From Methanomicrobium sp. (GTDB lineage Archaea > Halobacteriota > Methanomicrobia > Methanomicrobiales > Methanomicrobiaceae): DNA of 7,437 nt. Of this stretch, positions 1 to 5,024 are shown piece after piece (positions within the stretch are counted from its first letter, which is position 1; each line of letters opens with the position of its first letter). The notes under the pieces are model-generated. The model was not told the DNA's origin, ran no database searches, and saw only the letters and a list, made by a program, of their open reading frames with translations. The DNA lies in the NCBI GenBank assembly GCA_017553245.1, contig JAFZMT010000046.1, positions 1 to 7,437 on the forward strand, given 5' to 3'. A program made the translations under genes and the position numbers.

Positions 1-1239
1 CGGCGCTATATCCCGAGCATTGAGATGGATACCGACGAGATTCCGCAGGAGATTCTTGAGTCGATGGAGATTAAGGTCAGCGATTTCAGAGATGCCCTCC
101 ACGACATTCACCCCAGTGCGATGCGCGAGATCTTCATCGACCTGCCCAAGATTAAGTGGTACGATGTCGGCGGACTCAACCACGAGATTGAGGAGGTCAG
201 AGAAGCGGCGGAGTATCCGATTACGCGCCGCGAAAAGTTCGAGAATCTCGGCATAAAGCCGCCGAAGGGAGTGCTTCTTTACGGACCGCCGGGAACGGGT
301 AAGACGCTGATTGCAAAGGCGATTGCCTCGGAGAGCGGCGCCAATTTTATCTCGGTCAGAGGCCCGCAGATCCTCTCGAAGTGGGTCGGCGAGAGCGAGA
401 AGGCCGTCCGCGAGATATTCCGCAAGGGAAGACAGCTTGCGCCCTCGATTATCTTCTTCGACGAGCTTGACGCGATTGCGCCGGCGAGGAACAGCGGCAC
501 GGACTCGAAGGTCTATGATACCATACTTAATCAGATTCTGACGGAGTTCGACGGCATTGAGGAGCTTAACGGCGTCGTCGTGATGGGCGCGACCAACCGC
601 CCCGATATCATCGACCCCGCCATCCTGCGTGCGGGACGCTTCGACAGGCTGATTTACGTCGGCGAGCCCAACGAGAAGTCGAGGATGAGGATTCTTCAGA
701 TTCATTCGAAGTATATGCCGATTGAGGATTCGGTCATCGAGGATCTCGTCGATTATACCGAGAATTACGATGAGGGCGCAATCGAGGAGGCATTCGCGAT
801 TTTGAGCCGCAAGAAGGACTTTTCAATCCACAGGAACGTGACCTGCAAGGATGTTAAACAGTCCCTGTCCGAGATAAGCAAAGTCGAGGGAGATGAGATG
901 ACGCCGGTGACGCCCAACCGCAGGAGGCGTATCATCGTTGCCGAACTCATACGCAACGGTCTTTATATCGAGGATAAGCCGCGCGACGATCTTTTAAAGA
1001 GGATTGCGACGCTGACGCAGGGTTATGTGGGTTCCGATCTGGAACTCGTGTGCAGGGAGGCGGCGATGATTGCTATGCGCGATTCCCGCCCCAGAGTCGG
1101 GTTTGAGCACTTTGAGGCGGCACTCACAAAGGTGCATCCGATGATGAACGACAGAATCAGAGAGCAGTATGCAAAGATTCAGCAGCATTTCAAGGGCGGA
1201 CTGCCGATTGAGTCCCAGCCGCTCCCCGAATATCAATAA
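1..1239 (+). CDS. Cdc48/VAT-type AAA+ ATPase, C-terminal part (D2 domain), 5' partial
   Basis: The frame is open from base 1, and residues before the ATG at 25 (RRYIPSIE) match the end of a Cdc48 D1 domain, so the ATG is internal and the gene starts outside the window. Counting from that ATG, the D2 ATPase shows Walker A GPPGTGKT (87-94), pore-loop KWVGES (119-124), Walker B IIFFDELD (Asp146, Glu147), sensor-1 ATNRPD and arginine-finger ILRAGRFDR (about 200-208). The family forms hexamers that unfold or segregate proteins, often feeding the proteasome. Unusually, about 82 residues separate the normal lid position from a second, more canonical lid (TQGYVGSDLE, CREAAM); the two segments resemble each other (see findings). 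The C-terminus ends in Tyr-Gln, reminiscent of the HbYX-like tails of proteasomal ATPases, but this is only suggestive. Family assignment is firm; full length and N-terminal domains are unseen. Confidence 0.95.
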   Translation, partial: RRYIPSIEMDTDEIPQEILESMEIKVSDFRDALHDIHPSAMREIFIDLPKIKWYDVGGLNHEIEEVREAAEYPITRREKFENLGIKPPKGVLLYGPPGTGKTLIAKAIASESGANFISVRGPQILSKWVGESEKAVREIFRKGRQLAPSIIFFDELDAIAPARNSGTDSKVYDTILNQILTEFDGIEELNGVVVMGATNRPDIIDPAILRAGRFDRLIYVGEPNEKSRMRILQIHSKYMPIEDSVIEDLVDYTENYDEGAIEEAFAILSRKKDFSIHRNVTCKDVKQSLSEISKVEGDEMTPVTPNRRRRIIVAELIRNGLYIEDKPRDDLLKRIATLTQGYVGSDLELVCREAAMIAMRDSRPRVGFEHFEAALTKVHPMMNDRIREQYAKIQQHFKGGLPIESQPLPEYQ

Positions 1240-1315
1240 TTCTTTTTTTCATCCGCTGTTCTCTTTTCATCAGCAGTTCTTTTTTCATCAGCAGTTCTTT
1301 TTTCAGCAGTTTTAA
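1240..1315 (+). terminator. Four-copy 18-bp tandem repeat of T-tracts behind cdc48-like gene
   Basis: Directly after the TAA stop (1237-1239) come four imperfect tandem units of the form TTCTTTTTTCATCAGCAG: 1240-1258, 1259-1276, 1277-1294 and a shortened 1295-1309, followed by TTTTAATT. Each unit carries a run of four to seven T on the coding strand. Archaeal RNA polymerase terminates at oligo-T tracts, so the repeat reads as an amplified terminator for the gene upstream. The repeat is seen; the termination role is inferred. Confidence 0.7.
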
Positions 1316-1358
1316 TTATCGTCAGGGACAACATAATAAGAATAAGAGAAGATTTGAT

Positions 1359-1425
1359 TGAAACCGAATCTTATGCGAATATTCATATTCCGCAGGTTTG
1401 AGCGGTGAATATTCATTCGGTTTCA
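1359..1425. other. Long interrupted inverted repeat / hairpin
   Basis: TGAAACCGAAT (1359-1369) is the perfect complement of ATTCGGTTTCA (1415-1425). Inside it, GAATATTCA (1377-1385) pairs with TGAATATTC (1406-1414), and CCGC (1390-1393) pairs with GCGG (1402-1405), leaving an 8-base loop. That gives 24 pairs with bulges of 7 and 4 bases, both on the 5' side, so the 3' strand is paired without a gap. It could be a structured RNA, a DNA dyad for a protein, or a relic of a mobile sequence. I do not recognise a known RNA family. Confidence 0.5.
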
Positions 1426-1485
1426 TTCGGAGAATGCTGTTTGAAACAATATATTAAAGCAGATACCAAAATACAGGGAGTTTTC

Positions 1486-1522
1486 TTCCGCCTTCATTTA
1501 TCGGAGATCGTGTAAGGCGGGA
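1486..1522. other. Inverted repeat CCGCCTT...AAGGCGG
   Basis: CCGCCTT (1488-1494) and AAGGCGG (1514-1520) are perfect inverted copies around a 19-base loop, extendable by a U-G and a U-A pair in RNA to 1486-1522. A smaller hairpin, CCGGA-GATTA-TCCGG, lies at 1590-1604. Both sit in the 463-base gap between the cdc48-like gene and the acetyltransferase, which has no convincing gene. Function unknown. Confidence 0.3.
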
Positions 1523-1530
1523 ACGGCATG

Positions 1531-1563
1531 ACTGCATGATGCAGTATTCGTGCAATATTTGCA
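1531..1563. promoter_or_regulatory. Pair of adjacent palindromes, possible operator
   Basis: ACTGCATGATGCAGT (1531-1545) is a perfect 7+1+7 dyad, and TGCAATATTTGCA (1551-1563) is a perfect 5+3+5 dyad. Both have TGCA-type half-sites, and their centres are 19 bases apart, close to two DNA turns. This layout fits a regulator bound on one face of the helix. They lie 140-170 bases ahead of the acetyltransferase start, far for an archaeal operator, so the target promoter is uncertain. Confidence 0.3.
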
Positions 1564-1660
1564 TACCATATCCCGCCCGAAGTCGATAACCGGAGATTAT
1601 CCGGATTTTGCGAGATTGAATACTTTTGGGTATCGATCCCGTTTGAAAGGACTTTTGAAT

Positions 1661-1684
1661 ATTACATAAAATCATTACATAAAA
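1661..1684 (+). promoter_or_regulatory. Direct repeat ATTACATAAAA, probable promoter region of acetyltransferase gene
   Basis: The 11-mer ATTACATAAAA occurs at 1661-1671 and again at 1674-1684, a 13-base period. Each copy resembles an A/T-rich archaeal box A. If the first copy is the TATA box, transcription would start near 1690 and leave a leader of about 13 bases; if the second, the mRNA would be leaderless. Promoter identity is inferred from position and composition. Confidence 0.35.
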
Positions 1685-1702
1685 CGTTTACAGGCTTAAA
1701 AA

Positions 1703-2350
1703 ATGAACAATAACGCCATTAAATTTCGATTGGAAAAGAAAGAAGATTACAGAGCGGTTGAAAACCTTGTCAGAGAGTCATTCTGGAATGTTTACCGCCC
1801 GGGATGCAGCGAGCATTATGTCATCCATGTCCTGAGGGACGATCCCGCCTTTGTTAAGGAACTCGATCTCGTTATGGAGGAGAACGGCAGTATTATCGGG
1901 CAGAATGTCTTCATGAGAAACGCCGTTGCCGCCGACGACGGCAGGAGCGTCCCGATTCTTACAATGGGACCGATATGCATTGCTCCCGCACTCAAGCGCA
2001 GGGGATACGGTAAGGCCCTGCTTGATTACTCACTGGAGAGGGCAGCGGCACTCGGTTTCGGCGCCGTCATGTTTGAAGGGAATATCGAGTTCTACGGCAA
2101 GAGCGGCTTTGATGTCGCGAGTAATTTCGGCATACGCTACCACGGTCTGCCCGAGGGTGCGGATTCGTCGTTCTTCCTCTGCAAAGAGCTGATTAAGGGA
2201 TACCTCGACGGCATTACGGGCGTTTATACTACGCCTGCGGGCTACTTTGTCGACGATGCCGATGTCGAGGAGTTCGATAAGGGCTTTCCCCCCAAAGAGA
2301 AACTGCGACTGCCCGGGCAGCTGTTCGGCGGCGATGAGGGAGAGGACTGA
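1703..2350 (+). CDS. GNAT-family N-acetyltransferase (YhbS-like)
   Basis: This 215-residue protein belongs to the Gcn5-related acetyltransferases, which move an acetyl group from acetyl-CoA to an amine. The acetyl-CoA-binding motif A is clear: MGPICIAP (88-95) forms the strand, and KRRGYGKAL (98-106) is the R-x-x-G-x-G/A loop that holds the pyrophosphate. The N-terminal stretch LVRESFWNVYRPGCSEHYV and the later FYGKSGFD (GNAT motif B region) resemble YhbS-type proteins. After about residue 165 comes a C-terminal extension ending in an acidic tail (GGDEGED). The substrate cannot be read from the sequence. The ATG is preceded only by a weak AGG, consistent with a short-leader or leaderless transcript. 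It is apparently monocistronic: a strong hairpin terminator follows and the next gene is 389 bases away. Confidence 0.88.
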   Translation: MNNNAIKFRLEKKEDYRAVENLVRESFWNVYRPGCSEHYVIHVLRDDPAFVKELDLVMEENGSIIGQNVFMRNAVAADDGRSVPILTMGPICIAPALKRRGYGKALLDYSLERAAALGFGAVMFEGNIEFYGKSGFDVASNFGIRYHGLPEGADSSFFLCKELIKGYLDGITGVYTTPAGYFVDDADVEEFDKGFPPKEKLRLPGQLFGGDEGED

Positions 2351-2358
2351 GTCCGGGA

Positions 2359-2388
2359 CCGATTGGGTTTCGGACGATTGGTTTCGGG
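2359..2388. repeat. Imperfect 15-bp tandem duplication
   Basis: CCGATTGGGTTTCGG (2359-2373) is followed directly by ACGATTGGTTTCGGG (2374-2388); a looser third copy (GACCGAGTTTCGG) lies near 2408-2420. It starts eight bases after the acetyltransferase stop and precedes its terminator hairpin. No function is evident. Confidence 0.4.
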
Positions 2389-2435
2389 CAGATTGAATCA
2401 GAAACAGGACCGAGTTTCGGATTTACTCTCAAAAC

Positions 2436-2486
2436 TGCGGCGAAAGGGAGCGATCGGGTTGCCGGTCTCTTTTGCCGCACTTTTTT
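2436..2486 (+). terminator. Hairpin plus T6 terminator of the acetyltransferase gene
   Basis: Bases 2436-2449 (TGCGGCGAAAGGGA) pair with 2466-2479 (TCTCTTTTGCCGCA) through 14 consecutive pairs, two of them G-U, around a 16-base loop. One base later comes T6 (2481-2486). The shape is that of an intrinsic terminator on the + strand. Archaea mainly need the T-tract, but the stem is strong enough to be deliberate. Confidence 0.7.
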
Positions 2487-2530
2487 ACGCGCTCTTTACG
2501 TCTCTTTACGGCTCTTTACATGCTCTTTTC
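2480..2530 (+). repeat. 10-bp tandem repeat, CTCTTTACG units
   Basis: Consecutive 10-base units read GCTCTTTACG (2491-2500), TCTCTTTACG (2501-2510) and GCTCTTTACA (2511-2520), flanked by a related CTTTTTTACG (2480-2489) and GCTCTTTTC (2522-2530). The units are pyrimidine-rich on the + strand and begin inside the T6 of the preceding terminator, so they may add weak termination signals. Confidence 0.55.
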
Positions 2531-2559
2531 TCTGCCTTGCGGCGGTATGCAATACGCTA

Positions 2560-2569
2560 TTTTTTATAC
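2560..2569 (+). promoter_or_regulatory. Candidate box A (TATA) for the acyl-CoA synthetase gene
   Basis: TTTTTTATAC at 2560-2569 is the best archaeal TATA-like stretch ahead of the synthetase. A start about 25 bases later, near 2590, would give a leader of roughly 150 bases containing a GCGGGAACCCGC hairpin (2605-2616) and five 12-bp repeats. Assignment by composition only. Confidence 0.3.
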
Positions 2570-2619
2570 TTCAATGAACAAATATGTGCATGTAAATGTA
2601 GTGTGCGGGAACCCGCGTT

Positions 2620-2679
2620 ATGCAACAAGCAATGCAACAAGCAATGCAATAAGCAATGCAATAAGCAATGCAATAAGCA
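2620..2679. repeat. Five-copy 12-bp tandem repeat ATGCAA(C/T)AAGCA
   Basis: Five exact-length units follow one another: ATGCAACAAGCA at 2620-2631 and 2632-2643, then ATGCAATAAGCA at 2644-2655, 2656-2667 and 2668-2679, trailing into a decayed ACAGGCAATATGCA. The only differences are C to T at the seventh base. It lies in the likely 5' leader of the synthetase gene, 49 bases before its ribosome binding site. Open frames across it are repeat-driven and not believable proteins. Confidence 0.9.
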
Positions 2680-2727
2680 ACAGGCAATATGCATAATCCG
2701 TCCCCGCCGCAGATACCATGACCTACC

Positions 2728-2732
2728 GGAGG
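2728..2732 (+). promoter_or_regulatory. Ribosome binding site GGAGG that fixes a TTG start
   Basis: GGAGG at 2728-2732 lies seven bases before TTG at 2740. No ATG or GTG in this frame is better placed, so this site decides the start of the acyl-CoA synthetase. It is the strongest Shine-Dalgarno sequence in the window. Confidence 0.85.
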
Positions 2733-2739
2733 ACAAAAG

Positions 2740-4290
2740 TTGACAAACTGCACGACCTTTTTAGACGTAAACAAAAGGTTAGGAGATAAACCTGCGCTGA
2801 TATTCCCCATAGAGAACATCCAATACTCATACAGGGAACTGTTCGAAGCGGTATGCCGCCGCTCGAATTACTATACGAAGAAAGGAATCCGTAAAGGTGA
2901 CAGATTATGTATTTATCTGCCGGCAAACCCCGAATACCTTCTCTCATACCTCGCTCTGTGGCGTATCGGCGCGATTGCCGTGCCGCTTAACATTGTCTTA
3001 AGCGACAATGAAGTCCATTACATGCTCAAAAACTCGGGATCGGCAGCGATTATCACGGACAGCGGCGGCGAGAAGAACGCAAAGGCGGCATGCTCCAGAT
3101 TCGACGCGGGCGGCATCATTCCGATGATATTCACGACCGGCACCGCCGGTTTTGAGTCGGAGACAGCCTCAATGCCCGATTACGTAAGAGCCGTCAACGT
3201 CGAAGATGACTGCCTCTGCCAGCTTCAGTACACCTCGGGAACTACGGGTCAGCAGAAGGGTGCGATGCTCACGCACGGCAACTGGATGGCGGCGTTTGAC
3301 GCGGAATCCTCACTCATGAAATACACGTGCGAAGATGTGTATCTGGGTATCTATCCGATGGCGCATGTCGGCGTTTCGTGGGGAATCTCGGCGCTGAAGT
3401 CGGGGGCGACATGGGTCATCATGGAGAAGTTCGATATGGACAGATACATAGAGTATGCCGAGAAGTACAAGGTGACGGTCATTGCCGGAATGCCGCCCGT
3501 AATTCACTCGCTTGTCAAGATGCCCATCGGAACCGAGGACAAGTTCAATACCTGCAAGGAGATGATCTCGGGCGGCGGTCCGCTCCACCCCAGCGTCTGG
3601 AAAGAGTTCCATTACCGCTACAATATTCCGATCATCAACGCATACGGACTTTCCGAGACGATTGTGGTCGGCACCGGCACGGCAATCAGGCAGGAGGATT
3701 ACACGTCCGCGGACGAGTTCAAGAGTGTCGGCGCTCCGGTGGGATATACCGAGATGAAGATTGTCAATACCGAAGATCCTTCGGTTGAACTTGATACGGG
3801 CGGCGTCGGCGAGGTTGCCCTCCGCGGTCCCGCGGTTGCGAAAGGCTACTGGAGGATGCCGGAGGAGAGCGCCAAGGTCTTCCTGCCGGACGGCTGGTTC
3901 CTTACGGGCGATATCGGGTTCATCGACGAAAACGGAATGCTTTCCATAACGGACAGAAAGAAGGACATGATTGTGATGTCGGGCTGGAAGATTTATCCGA
4001 CCGAGGTCGAGAAGGCATTCATCGAGAATCCGGCGATTGACGATATCGCGATATTCGGCTGTCCCGACATTCACAGGGGCGAGATTCCGGTTGCGGCGGT
4101 CGTCTTCAAGAAGGATAAGGTGCTCACGGACGATGAACTGATAGAATACGGCATGTCAAAACTTGCCAGATACAAGGTGCCGAGAAACTACATCATTGTC
4201 GATGAACTGCCGCGTGTCAACGGCTGGAAACTCCTCCGCCGCGAGCTCCGCGAGAGATACTGCAGCCGTTTCGCGGGTAAACAGGAATAA
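2740..4290 (+). CDS. AMP-forming acyl-CoA synthetase (AMP-binding/ANL superfamily)
   Basis: The 516-residue protein has the full ANL layout. It would activate a carboxylic acid to an acyl-adenylate with ATP and pass it to CoA. Visible motifs: P-loop YTSGTTGQQKG (164-174), YGLSE (302-306), hinge-region TGD (389-391), DRKKD (405-409), SGWKIYPTEVE (414-424) and the C-terminal LPRVNGWKLLRRELR. In that last motif the catalytic Lys (497) is kept, but the Gly normally just before it is Trp496, with Gly one place earlier. Length is normal for the family. The start is TTG, set by GGAGG seven bases upstream. The acid substrate (fatty, short-chain or aromatic) cannot be told; the FadD-like type is most similar by eye. 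A KaiC-like gene follows after 11 bases and probably shares the transcript. Confidence 0.93.
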   Translation: MTNCTTFLDVNKRLGDKPALIFPIENIQYSYRELFEAVCRRSNYYTKKGIRKGDRLCIYLPANPEYLLSYLALWRIGAIAVPLNIVLSDNEVHYMLKNSGSAAIITDSGGEKNAKAACSRFDAGGIIPMIFTTGTAGFESETASMPDYVRAVNVEDDCLCQLQYTSGTTGQQKGAMLTHGNWMAAFDAESSLMKYTCEDVYLGIYPMAHVGVSWGISALKSGATWVIMEKFDMDRYIEYAEKYKVTVIAGMPPVIHSLVKMPIGTEDKFNTCKEMISGGGPLHPSVWKEFHYRYNIPIINAYGLSETIVVGTGTAIRQEDYTSADEFKSVGAPVGYTEMKIVNTEDPSVELDTGGVGEVALRGPAVAKGYWRMPEESAKVFLPDGWFLTGDIGFIDENGMLSITDRKKDMIVMSGWKIYPTEVEKAFIENPAIDDIAIFGCPDIHRGEIPVAAVVFKKDKVLTDDELIEYGMSKLARYKVPRNYIIVDELPRVNGWKLLRRELRERYCSRFAGKQE

Positions 4291-4301
4291 TTTCATTTTT
4301 T

Positions 4302-4907
4302 ATGGTCGGCGCTGTGCGAAAAGCAAAGGTTAGAGATGACAGAAGGTCATCGGGTATCGCGGGGCTTGATTTCCAGCTTGACGGCGGTTTTCCGAAGGGC
4401 AGGACAATTGCGGTCTGCGGCAACCCTCTTTCGGGATGCGAACTGATTGCCGGGCAGTTCCTGAAGGCGGGAGGCGGCGGTTCGTATGTCATGATCGACG
4501 GCATTCCGGGTGAGGGGATGACGGATGCGAGGCATATGGACTTTTACGAGATACTCGCGGCTTTAAAGGGCGACCTTATCGTCATAGATTCGCTTTCGAG
4601 CGTCATCGACAGGTTCGGAATCGGAAAGGCGGTGTTTCTTCTGAACGAGGGGACAAAGGACCTGCGTGCCGCGGGTGCCGACATTATGGTCATTGTCTAC
4701 GACGACTTTCACAGTCCCGCGGAGATGTCTTATGTGTGCAGAAATGCCGATATTTTCATCCAGTTAAACGAGGTTATTCACGGAAACGAGATTGAGAGAA
4801 CGCTTTCCGTAAGAAAGATGGCAGGATTGGGGATTCCGGGCAGGGTTTATCCCTACAATATCACAGCCGGCGGCATAGAGCTTTCCACCACCGAGAGAGT
4901 GGTGTGA
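4302..4907 (+). CDS. KaiC-like RecA-fold protein with degenerate Walker A
   Basis: The 201-residue protein matches the KaiC/RadA-like group of RecA-fold ATPases: SSGIAGLDFQLDGGFPKG (16-33) is the typical 'G-I-x-G-L-D...G-G-x-P-x-G' entry, and LIVIDSLSS (92-100, Asp96) is Walker B. The Walker A site reads GNPLSGCE (40-47) where GxxxxGK(T/S) is expected, so the phosphate-binding Lys is Cys46 and the Thr/Ser is Glu47. The stretch between the two motifs is also shorter than usual. It may therefore bind no ATP and act as a partner or regulator. The ATG lies 11 bases after the acyl-CoA synthetase stop in a T-rich spacer (ATTTCATTTTTT) with no Shine-Dalgarno site; GTG at codon 5 is an alternative. 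The role is unknown; co-transcription is likely but the T6 could weaken it. Confidence 0.8.
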   Translation: MVGAVRKAKVRDDRRSSGIAGLDFQLDGGFPKGRTIAVCGNPLSGCELIAGQFLKAGGGGSYVMIDGIPGEGMTDARHMDFYEILAALKGDLIVIDSLSSVIDRFGIGKAVFLLNEGTKDLRAAGADIMVIVYDDFHSPAEMSYVCRNADIFIQLNEVIHGNEIERTLSVRKMAGLGIPGRVYPYNITAGGIELSTTERVV

Positions 4908-4935
4908 GCCGGTGTGAGCGGATTTCCGAAAAACT

Positions 4936-5024
4936 AAAAAATCAGTTAAAAAATCAGTTTATAAAAAAAACAGCCTATAAAAAAATCGGTTGATAAAAAA
5001 ATTCAGTTTATATATTCAGTTTAT
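4936..5024 (-). terminator. Six iterated T-tract units behind nifB
   Basis: Read on the - strand, the gap contains six imperfect units of about 15-16 bases, roughly ATAAACTGATTTTTT: on + coordinates 5014-5024, 4995-5011, 4979-4994, 4963-4978, 4948-4962 and 4936-4947. Five carry T6 to T8. They lie right after the nifB stop and would give successive oligo-T termination signals. On the + strand the first T6 after the KaiC-like gene is at 5028-5033, inside the last lysine codons of nifB, so the two transcripts probably overlap at their ends. Confidence 0.65.

Noticed and set aside
1454..1675. 73-residue - strand frame in the gap before the acetyltransferase
   Set aside because: No ribosome site, no recognisable domain, and it crosses several inverted repeats that look non-coding.
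1240..1702. A known structural RNA (RNase P RNA, SRP RNA) in the gap
   Set aside because: I looked for the conserved cores of these RNAs and did not see them; the stems present do not match their layout.
2620..2679. CRISPR array or plasmid iterons
   Set aside because: Units are only 12 bp with no spacers, and no replication initiator gene is near, so it is a simple tandem repeat.
2363..2743. 126-residue + strand frame across the repeat gap, with CNKQ repeats
   Set aside because: Most of it is the terminator hairpin plus the 10-bp and 12-bp arrays; the periodic peptide only reflects a repeat length divisible by three. It overlaps the next gene's ribosome site.
2991..3010. Inverted repeat CATTGTC...GACAATG
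   Set aside because: It lies inside the conserved coding sequence of the acyl-CoA synthetase and encodes an ordinary NIVLSDNE stretch; probably chance.
3310..4074. 254-residue open frame on the - strand inside the acyl-CoA synthetase
   Set aside because: It lies wholly antisense to a well-supported enzyme with all family motifs; its length comes from the codon bias of that gene. No domain is recognisable.
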